A DNA stretch of 64,000 nucleotides from an uncultured Prochlorococcus sp. (GCA_902625845.1 CACOCT010000002.1:1-64000); one strand, 5' to 3'. Counted from the first letter of the stretch, positions 29,881 through 39,802 are shown. Notes: a model not told the origin generated them from the letters alone. Numbers and translations: made by a program.

Positions 29881-30795
29881 ATGATTAAAGAAGATAGAAA
29901 AAATCTATGGGTGCAAGCAATAAAATGGCCTCTATATTCAGTAGCAATTATACCTATTTTCATATCAGGGGCATTTAATCTTTTTTTGTACGAAAATATT
30001 AATATTTTTAATTTTTTCTCATTTATATTTGCTTCTATTTTGATACTTTTTTGGGAAAATCTTACAAATGATTTATTTGACTCAGAAACGGGCATTGATA
30101 AATTTAAATTTCATTCTGTAGTAAATCTCGTAAAAAATAAAAAAATTATATCTTTAACAGCATATTCATCGCTAATAATGGGATTATTTATTGTTTATTT
30201 AATTTCTAGATCAACTAACCTTAATGTATTTATATTAGTATTAAGCTGTTGTATTTTAGGTTACCTGTATCAAGGGCCACCTTTTAGATTAGGTTATTTT
30301 GGTTTTGGGGAGCCATTATGTTGGATTGCTTTTGGCCCATTAGCACACTCAGCAGCATTAATTGCTTTAGATCCTAATAATAATTATTACTCACGCATTC
30401 CCTGGAAAGAAGCTTTCTTGTTAGGAAGTGGACCATCCTTAGCAATCACCCTTGTTTTATTTTGTTCACATTTTCACCAAATTAAAGAAGATAAAAGTTA
30501 TGGAAAAAATTCACCTTTAGTTATTTTAGGAGCAAGAAGATCTGCTGCACTTATACCATGGACTATCTTTATAATTTATGCCTTTCAATCTTTTGCAATT
30601 ATTAATTGGATTTTACCACCATCATGTTTTCTCTTTTTTATAAGTTTTCCATATGCAATAAAGTTAATAAAGATTCTAAATAAATATCGTGACAAACCTG
30701 CTTATCTAAAAAGTTGCAAGTTTATCGCTATTAAATTTCAAACAATGAATGGAGTAGGATTAACAATAGGGATGCTTTATGGACTTCTATCGTAA
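29881..30795 (+). CDS. menA: 1,4-dihydroxy-2-naphthoate phytyltransferase
   Basis: UbiA-type membrane prenyltransferase attaching the phytyl chain in phylloquinone synthesis. About eight hydrophobic helices are visible. The first Asp-rich motif is NDLFDSETGID, and GYLYQGPPFRLGYFGFGEP is the MenA signature loop; a second acidic region is weak (HQIKEDKSYGK). I chose the ATG at 29881; an in-frame TTG at 29869 would add four residues. It is followed 3 bases later by menC. Confidence 0.92.
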   Translation: MIKEDRKNLWVQAIKWPLYSVAIIPIFISGAFNLFLYENINIFNFFSFIFASILILFWENLTNDLFDSETGIDKFKFHSVVNLVKNKKIISLTAYSSLIMGLFIVYLISRSTNLNVFILVLSCCILGYLYQGPPFRLGYFGFGEPLCWIAFGPLAHSAALIALDPNNNYYSRIPWKEAFLLGSGPSLAITLVLFCSHFHQIKEDKSYGKNSPLVILGARRSAALIPWTIFIIYAFQSFAIINWILPPSCFLFFISFPYAIKLIKILNKYRDKPAYLKSCKFIAIKFQTMNGVGLTIGMLYGLLS

Positions 30796-30798
30796 CAA

Positions 30799-31767
30799 AT
30801 GGAAATAAAATTAAAAAAAAAATTCTTTTTATTTAAATTTCGAAAATCTATTTTAAATTCAAAACGGAAATTTAATTATAAAAAAGGATGGATTATAAAA
30901 TTAAATGCTAATAATTTTCATAATGATGGTTTTGGAGAAATAGTACCTTTATTTGATGAACATATATCTATATGCGAAAAACAATTAGATATGATACCAG
31001 AAAATATTAATAAGGATGAGCTTCTTGAAAAAATATATAATTTCCATCCATGTATACAATCTGGAATTAATTCTGCATTAGGAGAAATAGAGGGAATAAT
31101 TAAATATAAGAAAAAATATCAATTTAACGAAATTCATCAAAGTGCAATTTTAGTGGATTCTTATTCAATACTTGAAAAATTAAACGAACTAAAAAAAAGA
31201 TTTAAATCTAAACCTAAAACTTTTACGATCAAATGGAAAGTAGCTACAAAGGAAAATAAAGTAGAAGAAAAAATATTAGAGAAAATACTTAACCAACATG
31301 AAAATCATATTAAATTACGAATTGATGCAAATGGTGCTTGGAGTAGAAAATGTGCAAATAGGTGGTCAGAAATACTTGTTGATAATACAAGTTTAGACTG
31401 GATTGAACAACCACTCGGAATTGATGATATTGAAGGATTATATGAATTAAACAAAAAGATTCCTGTAGCTTTAGATGAATCATTATTAAAATATCCCCAA
31501 TTAATCGATTCTTGGGATGGATGGCAAATACGAAGACCATCTCAAGAAAAAAATCCCTTAAAATTATTAGAAGAGTTGAATAATAAGAATATGCATATAT
31601 CTATTAGTTCCTCTTTCGAAACTGGAGTAGGGAAAAGATTTTTATTTCATTTGTCATATTTACAGTTACTAGGATCAACTCCAAAAGTACCTGGTTTAGC
31701 CTTACAGCAAATGCCTAATACTTTCCTTTTTAAAAATGATCCAAAAATAATATGGAATAATTTATGA
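30799..31767 (+). CDS. menC: o-Succinylbenzoate synthase
   Basis: Enolase-superfamily dehydratase in the phylloquinone pathway. Visible catalytic features are the first Lys-x-Lys in FTIKWKV, metal ligands in RIDANGAWS, WIEQPL and VALDESL. The second catalytic lysine, normally in a KP motif, appears as Arg in WQIRRPSQEK. It is 322 residues and overlaps menE by 4 bases (ATGA). Confidence 0.9.
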   Translation: MEIKLKKKFFLFKFRKSILNSKRKFNYKKGWIIKLNANNFHNDGFGEIVPLFDEHISICEKQLDMIPENINKDELLEKIYNFHPCIQSGINSALGEIEGIIKYKKKYQFNEIHQSAILVDSYSILEKLNELKKRFKSKPKTFTIKWKVATKENKVEEKILEKILNQHENHIKLRIDANGAWSRKCANRWSEILVDNTSLDWIEQPLGIDDIEGLYELNKKIPVALDESLLKYPQLIDSWDGWQIRRPSQEKNPLKLLEELNNKNMHISISSSFETGVGKRFLFHLSYLQLLGSTPKVPGLALQQMPNTFLFKNDPKIIWNNL

Positions 31768-32972
31768 ATAACAAAATCATAGAAATTATAGTTGAACATA
31801 ATGATGAATTATCTTCAGATTTAATTATTCAATATTTACAAGAAAAAAAATTAATACAAATAAAAAATAATTATTTTAGTTCTAATCGATTAAGTCCCAT
31901 AAATTTGGGGAGCCCAGGAATAATTATAAATAGTAGCGGCAGTAAAAACATACCAAAGCAATGTTATCATTCACTAGCAAATTTAAATCAATCGGCCAAA
32001 TACTGTGGTAAATGGCTTCAGGAGCAAAATTTTGACCTAAGTAATATTATTATTTTTAATACATTACCTCTAAGTCATATCAGTGGATTCATGCCTTTGT
32101 GGAGAAGTAAAATTTGGGAATGCGAATATTTTAATATTTCCCCAAAGATGATAAAAGAGAGTAAATATCTGTTGGAAAAAACATTAATATTAAAAGGTAA
32201 GTCTTCTAAAAAATTAATAACTTCATTAGTTCCAACTCAGTTATATAGGCTGTTATTAAATAAAGATGGGATTAATTGGCTCAATTTATTCGATTTAATA
32301 TGGGTTGGTGGAGCGAGAGTATCTAAAAATATTTTAAAAAAATGTATTCAAGAAAAAATTAATTTATCACCTTGTTATGGAGCTACAGAAACAGCTGCTA
32401 TGATTTCAAGCTTAAAGCCTAGAGAATTTCTAAATGGAAATCTAAATGATGGGGAAATCTTAAAAGATATTAATTTAAGAATTAATGCAAAAAATTTAAT
32501 CGAAATTAAAACTGAAAGGATAGGTCAAGAAGTAAGTCAATCTTCCAAAATAAAAGATTTTAAAAATATAGATGGATGGTGGGAGAGTGGAGATATTGGC
32601 AAAAAATTTACAAAAAATAATAAGGAATATCTAATTGTTTATGGCAGAGCTGATAATACAATTAATTCTGGTGGTGAAATTGTATTTCTTGATCTAATAG
32701 AAAGAAGAATAATTAATTTTATAAGCAATGAAGAATTACCTATTAAAAATTTTAAATTTGAAAAAATATTTGATACTACATGGGGACAAAAGTATAGAAT
32801 ATTATTAAAATTTAAGGAAAATACAGATAACCAAAATTTATTTAAATCTCTTAAAAAATTAGAAGATTTTTCAGAAACCTTCCAAAAATTTGAAAAACCT
32901 TTTGAGTGGATAGTTAATGAAAAAGATATAGTCTCAGATAATTACACAAAAGATTGGAAAAATAAAAAGTAA
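31764..32972 (+). CDS. menE: o-Succinylbenzoate--CoA ligase
   Basis: Acyl-adenylate-forming enzyme that makes OSB-CoA. Motifs are relaxed but recognisable: a Ser/Gly-rich ATP loop NSSGSKNIPK, PCYGATETAAMIS, and GRADNTINSGGEIV at the hinge. At 402 residues it is shorter than the 450-500 usual for MenE, and the extreme Asn/Lys/Ile content fits the base bias. Assignment rests on these motifs plus the overlap with menC. Confidence 0.88.
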   Translation: MNNKIIEIIVEHNDELSSDLIIQYLQEKKLIQIKNNYFSSNRLSPINLGSPGIIINSSGSKNIPKQCYHSLANLNQSAKYCGKWLQEQNFDLSNIIIFNTLPLSHISGFMPLWRSKIWECEYFNISPKMIKESKYLLEKTLILKGKSSKKLITSLVPTQLYRLLLNKDGINWLNLFDLIWVGGARVSKNILKKCIQEKINLSPCYGATETAAMISSLKPREFLNGNLNDGEILKDINLRINAKNLIEIKTERIGQEVSQSSKIKDFKNIDGWWESGDIGKKFTKNNKEYLIVYGRADNTINSGGEIVFLDLIERRIINFISNEELPIKNFKFEKIFDTTWGQKYRILLKFKENTDNQNLFKSLKKLEDFSETFQKFEKPFEWIVNEKDIVSDNYTKDWKNKK

Positions 32973-32978
32973 ATTTTA

Positions 32979-33428
32979 CTAGCATTCTTTAACCATATTA
33001 TCTAAGTTTGATGCCTCTATCCACTTTTCTACATTTTCTGATAAGTTAGTTTTTATTCTTGTAATAGGATGAATTGAACAATGGATAATAGTGCTCTGTG
33101 CAACTTTCATGGAATCTTTAAAGAATATAGTTTTTACTTGAAATAAATGATTATTAATTTTTTGTGGAGAAATTTGAATTGATAATAAATCTCCAAAATT
33201 AATAGGCCCTAAAAATTTGGCTTCACAATTTATTATTGGTAGAAGAGATTTTTCTTCAGAAACTTTATCAGGAAAAATTTCGTTTAAGGGCATTCCATAT
33301 TTATCCATACTTTCTTCCCAAGCTTCATGTGACCATTTTAATAAATTATGAAAATGTATAACATTGGCAGAATCACAATCACCAAACCTCACTTTCCTTT
33401 TTAAGTTCAACCAATGAATTGATTTCAT
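32979..33428 (-). CDS. menI: Probable 1,4-dihydroxy-2-naphthoyl-CoA hydrolase (hot-dog thioesterase)
   Basis: A 149-residue hot-dog fold thioesterase of the 4-hydroxybenzoyl-CoA type. VRFGDCDSANVIHFHNLLKW holds the catalytic Asp region. In cyanobacteria this family includes the enzyme releasing DHNA from DHNA-CoA in phylloquinone synthesis, and its place next to menE supports that. It faces menE tail to tail with a 6-base gap and lies 8 bases downstream of ndhH. Confidence 0.82.
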   Translation of the reverse strand: MKSIHWLNLKRKVRFGDCDSANVIHFHNLLKWSHEAWEESMDKYGMPLNEIFPDKVSEEKSLLPIINCEAKFLGPINFGDLLSIQISPQKINNHLFQVKTIFFKDSMKVAQSTIIHCSIHPITRIKTNLSENVEKWIEASNLDNMVKEC

Positions 33429-33436
33429 TATAAGAG

Positions 33437-34624
33437 TTATCTATCAACTGATCCCATAATTACATCAATTGAACCTAGGATAGCCATAATATCAGCAATT
33501 TTTGCACCTTTAAGGATGTGAGGAAGAATTTGCAGATTATTTAAGTCTGCTGCTCTAATTTTAAATCTCCATGGGGTAACCTCATTATTACCTTGTATAA
33601 AAACACCAATTTCACCTTTGCCAGATTCAAGTCTTGTATATAATTCTCCATTAGGAATTTTGAAAGTAGGTGCTACTTTTTTTGCAATATATTGATAATC
33701 AACTCCAAAAATATCACTTTTCTTATCATCAGTTGCCATTCTTTTAGCTTCTAAATTTTCAGTTGGACCACCAGGAATCATCTCGCATGCTTGCCTGATT
33801 ATACTCAGAGACTGTCTCATCTCTTCAACTCTTACTTTATATCTGGCATAACAATCGCCTTCTTCAGCTGTAGCAATTTCCCAATCAAAATCACTATAAC
33901 ATTCATAATCATCTGCCCTTCTAAGATCCCAAGAGACACCTGAGGCTCTAAGCATTGGACCAGATAAAGACCAATTAATTGCTTGTTCTCTGTTAATTTT
34001 TCCTAGACCAACTATACGCCTTCTGAAAATTGGATTATTTGTAATTAATTTTTCGTATTCATCTATTTTAGGAGCAAACCAATTACAAAAATCGATACAT
34101 TTATCTAACCAACCATAGGGTAAGTCGCATGCTACGCCACCAATTCTAAAAAAATTATTATTTATTAATCTCTGGCCTGTAGCAGATTCCCAAAGATCAT
34201 ATATCATTTCTCTCTCCCTAAAGATATAGAAGAAAGGTGTTTGAGCTCCCACATCAGCTAAGAAAGGTCCAAGCCACAAAAGATGGTTAGCTATTCTATT
34301 AAGTTCGAGCATTAATACTCTTATATAACTAGCTCTTTTTGGAATAGGAATATTTGCTAATCTCTCTGGAGCATTAACTACAATAGCTTCATAGAACATA
34401 CCTGCGGCATAATCCATTCTGCTCACATAAGGTACATACATTACATTTGTTCTATTCTCAGCAATTTTTTCCATACCTCTATGCAAATAACCTATGACCG
34501 GTTCGCAATCAATTACATTCTCACCATCTAGAGTCACAACCAATCTTAAAACACCATGCATAGATGGATGGTGTGGGCCAAAATTGACCACCATTGGTTC
34601 TGTTCTAGTCTCTAGCTGAGCCAT
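33437..34624 (-). CDS. ndhH: NAD(P)H-quinone oxidoreductase subunit H
   Basis: The 49-kDa-type subunit of NDH-1 that lines the plastoquinone site on the peripheral arm. It opens with [19 protein letters not shown] and has [41 protein letters not shown] (in part) and a C-terminal [12 protein letters not shown]. At 395 residues it is full length. It is an isolated ndh gene here, followed by the thioesterase on the same strand. Confidence 0.97.
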   Translation of the reverse strand: MAQLETRTEPMVVNFGPHHPSMHGVLRLVVTLDGENVIDCEPVIGYLHRGMEKIAENRTNVMYVPYVSRMDYAAGMFYEAIVVNAPERLANIPIPKRASYIRVLMLELNRIANHLLWLGPFLADVGAQTPFFYIFREREMIYDLWESATGQRLINNNFFRIGGVACDLPYGWLDKCIDFCNWFAPKIDEYEKLITNNPIFRRRIVGLGKINREQAINWSLSGPMLRASGVSWDLRRADDYECYSDFDWEIATAEEGDCYARYKVRVEEMRQSLSIIRQACEMIPGGPTENLEAKRMATDDKKSDIFGVDYQYIAKKVAPTFKIPNGELYTRLESGKGEIGVFIQGNNEVTPWRFKIRAADLNNLQILPHILKGAKIADIMAILGSIDVIMGSVDR

Positions 34625-34661
34625 TAAAATTCTCCTACTTATTAAATATTAATAGATAGTT

Positions 34662-35564
34662 ATGGAAATTGACTCCAAAAATTCATCATTTTTCAATCAT
34701 AAATCAGTTATGGTTGATCAAATTATTAGTTCTGTAAAAAATTTCCCGCAACAATTAAATAAAAAATTTGTAGGAATAGATGCCACTTTGGGTGGTGGTG
34801 GTCACTCTTTCGAATTATTAAACAAATTTCCTAATTTGCAAATGATTGGATTAGATCAAGATCCATATGCTATTGAAGCTGCTTCCTGTAAACTTAATAT
34901 TTTTAAGGATAGAATCAAAATTATCAAAACTAATTTTTCAGATTTTAAGCCAAAAGAAAAGGTATCATTTGTGATTGCAGATTTAGGATTTAATAGTAAT
35001 CAAATAGATACAGCTGAAAGAGGATTCAGTTTTCAAAAAGATGGTCCAATAGATATGCGTATGAACCCAACTCAAAAAAACAAGGCAGAAGATCTAATAA
35101 AAAATTTAACGGAAAATGAATTAGCGAACATAATTTATAAATATGGAGAAGAAAAACTTTCAAGGAAAATAGCAAGAAAAATCAAAAATGATATTCAAAT
35201 CAAAGGTTCCTATTCTGGTACAAAAGAATTGGCTTATGCTATTGGAGGATGCTTTCCTCCAAAGCAAAGATATAGAAAAATTCATCCAGCTACTAGAACT
35301 TTCCAGGCATTAAGAATTGCAGTTAATAAAGAAATTGAAGTTTTGGAAAAATTACTTAACAATGCTTCCTCATGGCTTATTCCAAGCGGGATTATATCAA
35401 TAATAAGTTTTCACTCTATTGAAGATAGAAAAGTGAAAAATTATTTTAGAAATGATGAAAGATTTATTAATTTAACAAAGAAACCGGTGGTGCCTTCAGA
35501 AGATGAAGTAAAAAATAATAAAAGATCTAGAAGTGCAAAATTGAGAATAGCACAGTTAAAATAA
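34662..35564 (+). CDS. rsmH: 16S rRNA (cytosine-1402-N4)-methyltransferase RsmH
   Basis: Methylates C1402 in the ribosomal P site. SAM motif I is IDATLGGGGHSFELL, followed by GLDQDPYAIEAA, FVIADLGFNSNQID with RGFSFQKDGPIDMRMN, TFQALRIAVN and ISFHSIEDRKVKNYF. It is 300 residues. It is divergent from ndhH and its stop abuts the convergent cysteine desulfurase. Confidence 0.96.
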   Translation: MEIDSKNSSFFNHKSVMVDQIISSVKNFPQQLNKKFVGIDATLGGGGHSFELLNKFPNLQMIGLDQDPYAIEAASCKLNIFKDRIKIIKTNFSDFKPKEKVSFVIADLGFNSNQIDTAERGFSFQKDGPIDMRMNPTQKNKAEDLIKNLTENELANIIYKYGEEKLSRKIARKIKNDIQIKGSYSGTKELAYAIGGCFPPKQRYRKIHPATRTFQALRIAVNKEIEVLEKLLNNASSWLIPSGIISIISFHSIEDRKVKNYFRNDERFINLTKKPVVPSEDEVKNNKRSRSAKLRIAQLK

Positions 35565-36713
35565 TTATTTTCTTAAATTATTTATAGTCTCAGTTATTAC
35601 ATTAATAGATTTTTCTATTTCAAAAGCTGTTGTATTTAAACCAATACTCAATCTTACTGATGATTCAGCCTCTTTAAATGATCTGCCTATTGATTGTAGG
35701 ACATGAGAAACGTTGCCATTACTGCAAGCCGAACCACTAGAACATATAATTTGATGCTTTATGTATTTATGAAACATGGAACCATTTACATCTAGTACAG
35801 TCAAATTTAGGTTATGTGGCAACCTATCGATAATTGATCCATTAATAATAATCTCAGAATTCTTTTTTAATAAACCATTCATAAGTTGATCTCTAAGGGT
35901 AGCAAGGTGAATTGAATTTTTTAATTGATTTTTATTCGCTAATTCAATTGCTTTTGAAAAGCCAACAATTAATGGTAAGGGTATTGTTCCAGATCTATAT
36001 CCAAATTCTTGGCCGCCTCCATAAACTAAAGGATTTAATTGAATATCTTCATCTATAATTAATAACCCAATACCTTTAGGTCCATATATTTTATGCGAGC
36101 TTAAAGTGATCATATTAGCCAATAAATCAAAATTCTTAATTGGTATATATCCAAGACATTGAGCAGCGTCAGTATGTAATTTAATATTATTTTTCTGACA
36201 AATTTTAAAGATTTTTTCTATAGGCTGTATCACTCCAATCTCATTATTTGCCAGCATTATACTAATTAGAAAAGTATCATCTCTTAAAGCATTTATAAGA
36301 TTTTCTTCCAAAATTAACCCATCTGATTCAGGATTTAATTCAGTTATGCTAAAACCTTCTTTTTTTAATTGACGTAATGGTTCTAAAACAGCTTTATGTT
36401 CAGTCTTCAAAGTAATAATATTGCCATATCGGCCAGTTCTTTGTTGAAAATTTCTAGCAAATCCGAATAATGCTAAATTATTAGATTCAGTAGCTCCACT
36501 AGTAAAAATTATTTTTTTATTTAATAAATTTAAGTTCTCTTGAATTTTATTTCTTGAGACCTCTAAAGCAGCACTTGCATATAACCCTGATAAATTTCCT
36601 TTACTTGATGGATTAGCAAAATTTTCTATCCAATAAGAACTCATTTCTTCAACAACTTCTCTCAAACATGGTGTTGAAGATTGAAAATCGAGTAGTATAG
36701 GACTTGAAACCAT
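35565..36713 (-). CDS. iscS: NifS/IscS-type cysteine desulfurase
   Basis: PLP enzyme that takes sulfur from cysteine for Fe-S clusters and thio-modification. It has TSGATESNNLALFG, the PLP Lys in LSSHKIYGPKGIGLL, and the loop Cys in CSSGSACSNGNVSHV, which is of the group I (NifS/IscS) type. At 382 residues it is normal. Prochlorococcus also usually has a SufS-type enzyme, so this may serve tRNA thiolation or other needs. Confidence 0.9.
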   Translation of the reverse strand: MVSSPILLDFQSSTPCLREVVEEMSSYWIENFANPSSKGNLSGLYASAALEVSRNKIQENLNLLNKKIIFTSGATESNNLALFGFARNFQQRTGRYGNIITLKTEHKAVLEPLRQLKKEGFSITELNPESDGLILEENLINALRDDTFLISIMLANNEIGVIQPIEKIFKICQKNNIKLHTDAAQCLGYIPIKNFDLLANMITLSSHKIYGPKGIGLLIIDEDIQLNPLVYGGGQEFGYRSGTIPLPLIVGFSKAIELANKNQLKNSIHLATLRDQLMNGLLKKNSEIIINGSIIDRLPHNLNLTVLDVNGSMFHKYIKHQIICSSGSACSNGNVSHVLQSIGRSFKEAESSVRLSIGLNTTAFEIEKSINVITETINNLRK

Positions 36714-36768
36714 AATTTTTAGTATATAGAATTTTTATTAACATCATTAATAATTTATAAAAATAAAA

Positions 36769-37491
36769 ATGAATGAAACTACACCTAACAATGAAAAAAA
36801 GAAATCTCAAATTTTATTAGTTGATGATGAGCCTGGTTTAAGAAATGCTGTAAAAACTTTTCTTGAAGATGAAGGATTTGAGATCACTATTGCAGTAGAT
36901 GGAGAAGATGGTTGGGAAAAAGCCCAGAAGTTATTTCCAGATCTAATCATTAGTGATATTATGATGCCTCGATGTAATGGATATGCACTTTTAGAAAAGA
37001 TCAGAGAGGATGAACGATTAAGCGGAACACCAGTAATTTTTCTTACGGCTAAAGGTATGACTCTAGATCGAACACAAGGATATATTGCAGGGGTTGATGA
37101 TTATATTTCTAAACCATTCGATCCAGATGAATTAGCGGCAAGAGTAAATAATGTAATAAAAAGGCAAGACAGATTACTTAAAGAAGCCGCAAGATTTGCA
37201 GATACAGATGTTAGCAAAATGGCCAAACAAATTACTGAGATCAAATCGATGCTCACAAATAATAATTCTAATAACCAAGAAAGTGATATTAATATTCCAA
37301 GTTTTACTCCTAGAGAGGCAAGTGTTTTACAACTTGTTGCAGAGGGACTTATGAATAAAGAAATTGCTAGAAAACTAGAAACATCTATTAGAAATGTTGA
37401 AAAGTATGTTAGTAGGTTATTTATAAAAACTTGTACTTCAAGTAGAACTGAGTTGGTTAGATATGCACTTGAGAATAATCTTGTAAAATAA
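36769..37491 (+). CDS. NarL/LuxR-family response regulator (Rre1/Ycf29-like)
   Basis: Receiver domain at residues 14-130 with the acidic pair D19-D20, phosphoacceptor D63 (IISDIMMPR), a Thr in LTAKG and Lys in YISKPF. The C-terminal HTH (about 176-240) reads FTPREASVLQLVAEGLMNKEIA, of LuxR type. The layout and the MMPRCNGYALLEKIR block resemble the conserved cyanobacterial and red-algal regulator Rre1/Ycf29, which works with a Hik2-type kinase. No kinase is nearby. Confidence 0.85.
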   Translation: MNETTPNNEKKKSQILLVDDEPGLRNAVKTFLEDEGFEITIAVDGEDGWEKAQKLFPDLIISDIMMPRCNGYALLEKIREDERLSGTPVIFLTAKGMTLDRTQGYIAGVDDYISKPFDPDELAARVNNVIKRQDRLLKEAARFADTDVSKMAKQITEIKSMLTNNNSNNQESDINIPSFTPREASVLQLVAEGLMNKEIARKLETSIRNVEKYVSRLFIKTCTSSRTELVRYALENNLVK

Positions 37492-37492
37492 A

Positions 37493-38221
37493 TTATTTAA
37501 TCTTTTGGAATTCTATTAATTTCGAGAAATAAAAGGGTGCTTGATTTAATTTTTTTTGGACTACAACGAAACCTTTTTCTTTCGCAGCGGAAATAATTCC
37601 ATCCTCTTTGAGTGTATATGCTCTTGTGGTTTTACTTGGCCCTGGAAACATTTTTCCAATATTTTTTAGTACTGCCAACAATGGAGTATATGGAGCAAAA
37701 CTAACTATTAATCTTGATGTACTTAAATCACATAAGTGCTTAACCATTTCTTCAGCTACAGACTGTGGATAATGAATAAATACATCTAAACAAATCACAA
37801 AATCAAATTTTCCTGTTAATTTTTCAAGATCACTTACTTTGTAGGTAATTCCCCTTGTAATTAATCCTGAATTTTTAATGCGCAACTTTGTTTCATCAAT
37901 CATAGAATCAGAAATATCACTAACTTGTATATCTTTGACTCCCAACCTTAATAATGGAATTGTAAGACTTCCTACTCCACAACCTGCATCACAAAAACTC
38001 ATTTCTGAGAGTTCTGGATATTTCTTTATCCATTTAATTACATCATCAACAGTTTTTTGATGACCTATCCTTATATTTTTCTGAACTCTATTAACATCAT
38101 CAGATTTGCTATAAATCCTATTCCATCTATCAAAACCAGTCCCATTGAAGTAATCTTTTACTTCATTTTTTTCAAGATTTTTACTATTAATCATAAATTT
38201 TTCTAATCTTAACTTTTTCAT
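37493..38221 (-). CDS. chlM: Magnesium-protoporphyrin IX methyltransferase
   Basis: SAM-dependent methylation of Mg-protoporphyrin in chlorophyll synthesis. It has YFNGTGFDRWNRIYS, typical of ChlM, then SAM motif I FCDAGCGVGSLTIPL and DFVICLDVFIHYPQ. At 242 residues from the ATG at 38221; another ATG at 38194 would drop nine residues, and I cannot decide between them. It is divergent from purE with a 61-base spacer. Confidence 0.93.
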   Translation of the reverse strand: MKKLRLEKFMINSKNLEKNEVKDYFNGTGFDRWNRIYSKSDDVNRVQKNIRIGHQKTVDDVIKWIKKYPELSEMSFCDAGCGVGSLTIPLLRLGVKDIQVSDISDSMIDETKLRIKNSGLITRGITYKVSDLEKLTGKFDFVICLDVFIHYPQSVAEEMVKHLCDLSTSRLIVSFAPYTPLLAVLKNIGKMFPGPSKTTRAYTLKEDGIISAAKEKGFVVVQKKLNQAPFYFSKLIEFQKIK

Positions 38222-38282
38222 ATTAACTAACTAGCATTCAACTAATAGCACGTCATCATAAGAAAAGAATTGTTTTGTTATT

Positions 38283-38825
38283 TTGCCATCTTTAAATAAT
38301 TGTACTTCTTTTAGAATTTCCGTGGTAATGGGAAGTGATTCAGATCTTCCTACTATGAGAGCTGCAGTTGAAATACTAGAAGAATTTGGATTAGAAACTG
38401 AAGTTTGCATTTTATCTGCACATCGTACTCCAATGGAAATGATGAATTTTGCTAAAGAGGCTGAATTTAATGATGTCAAAGTTATTATTGCTGGAGCAGG
38501 AGGCTCAGCCCACTTACCTGGTATGATTGCAGCAATGACAATTATCCCTGTAATAGGTGTTCCTGTAGAAAGTAAATCTCTAAAAGGTATTGATTCTCTT
38601 TTATCTATTGTTCAGATGCCTGCAGGAGTTCCTGTCGCTACAGTTGCAATTAATGGTAGTAAAAATGCTGGTTTACTAGCTGCTCAAATAGTGGCGTTAA
38701 GTGATAAAACCGTAAATCAAAAGGTTAAAGCATTTAGAGAAAAGATTCATAATGAAGTATGTGCAAAAAATGAAAATTTAAAAGCAGAAGGAATTAATCA
38801 CTTTCTGGGAGAAAATAAATCTTAA
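38283..38825 (+). CDS. purE: N5-carboxyaminoimidazole ribonucleotide mutase
   Basis: Rearranges N5-CAIR to CAIR in purine synthesis. Signature VVMGSDSDLPTMRAAVEIL, CILSAHRTPMEM, IIAGAGGSAHLPGMIAA and GVPVATVAI. No ATG exists ahead of the conserved VVMGSDSD; a TTG at 38283 is the first start after the stop, giving an extra 12-residue leader and 180 in all. The last 4 bases overlap cysC. Confidence 0.94.
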   Translation: MPSLNNCTSFRISVVMGSDSDLPTMRAAVEILEEFGLETEVCILSAHRTPMEMMNFAKEAEFNDVKVIIAGAGGSAHLPGMIAAMTIIPVIGVPVESKSLKGIDSLLSIVQMPAGVPVATVAINGSKNAGLLAAQIVALSDKTVNQKVKAFREKIHNEVCAKNENLKAEGINHFLGENKS

Positions 38826-39445
38826 GGATCTAGATTTAATAATTTTTTTTCGCGTAAATATTTCAAAATTTGTCCTACTGAAGAATTAATATCTAATGAA
38901 CCAGTCTCTACAATAATCTCTGGATCATTTGGGATTTCATAAGGACTAGAGATACCTGTAAAATCATTGATTTTACCCAATCGTGCTTTTTTATAAAGAC
39001 CTTTAACATCACGCTTCTCACAGATATCAAGATTGGCTGCACAAAATATTTCTATAAAATCTTTGCCAATTATCTTTCTTACTTTTTCTCTATCAGACTT
39101 AAAAGGTGAAACAAAAGCTGTAATTGTTACAATCCCAGCATTCATAAATAAATTTGCAACCTCTCCTATCCTCCTTATATTTTCCTCTCTATCCTTATCT
39201 GAAAATCCAAGATCTTTGCACAAGCCATGCCTAATATTATCTCCATCTAATAAATAAGTAGATATTTTCTTCGTATGCAAAGATTCATTTAAAGCATTAG
39301 CAAGAGTACTCTTACCTGATCCTGATAAGCCAGTAAACCAAATAACCATTCCCTTATGGCCTCTGAGGCTTTCAAGATTTTTTCTATTAATTGAAGAGTT
39401 ATGCCACTTTATATTTTTTTTATTTTCTAAATTAGGATTATTCAT
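38822..39445 (-). CDS. cysC: Adenylylsulfate kinase
   Basis: Phosphorylates APS to PAPS in sulfate assimilation. It has Walker A TGLSGSGKSTLANAL, LLDGDNIRHGLCKDLGFS, ADLDICEKRD-like AANLDICEKRD and FTGISSPYE. At 207 residues it is the normal stand-alone enzyme, without a sulfurylase fusion. It overlaps the purE end by 4 bases and lies downstream of the SUI1-like gene. Confidence 0.95.
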   Translation of the reverse strand: MNNPNLENKKNIKWHNSSINRKNLESLRGHKGMVIWFTGLSGSGKSTLANALNESLHTKKISTYLLDGDNIRHGLCKDLGFSDKDREENIRRIGEVANLFMNAGIVTITAFVSPFKSDREKVRKIIGKDFIEIFCAANLDICEKRDVKGLYKKARLGKINDFTGISSPYEIPNDPEIIVETGSLDINSSVGQILKYLREKKLLNLDP

Positions 39446-39493
39446 TAGTTTGCGAACAAAGAATTACTAATTAATTATTGTAAACGGAATACT

Positions 39494-39802
39494 TCAAATT
39501 CCATAGCCTTCTTTACTAAGAAAAAGCTTTACCTTATCTTGCATATCTCCCTGCAATTGAATCCCTTTCTGATGTAAAGATCCACCTGTTCCACAATACA
39601 CTTTAAGTCTTTTTAATAATTCAACGATTTTGGCAGTTTTTTCTGGTCCGAAGCCTGAAATAACAGTGACAGTTTTTCCTTTTTTCCCTTTTTTTTCTTT
39701 GTGAATTTTTAGCTTTATTAATTTGCTTTCACAAGCTTGATCTTCTATGTCTTTATTTTTAATATTGTTACTATTAAATTCGATCCAATTTTTATTTCGC
39801 AT
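39494..39802 (-). CDS. SUI1/eIF1-like translation factor (YciH type)
   Basis: A 102-residue protein whose second half is the SUI1 fold: KGKTVTVISGFG, then LLKRLKVYCGTGGSLHQKGI with the characteristic CGTGG and a final QGDMQDKVKLFL. The N-terminal part is basic. Bacterial YciH homologues influence start-codon fidelity, which is interesting given the many non-ATG starts in this window, though no link is shown. It is upstream of cysC. Confidence 0.9.
   Translation of the reverse strand: MRNKNWIEFNSNNIKNKDIEDQACESKLIKLKIHKEKKGKKGKTVTVISGFGPEKTAKIVELLKRLKVYCGTGGSLHQKGIQLQGDMQDKVKLFLSKEGYGI

Noticed and set aside
38231..38479. Minus-strand open frame between chlM and purE
   Set aside because: Mostly antisense to the conserved start of purE; the product resembles nothing and would crowd out the shared promoter.
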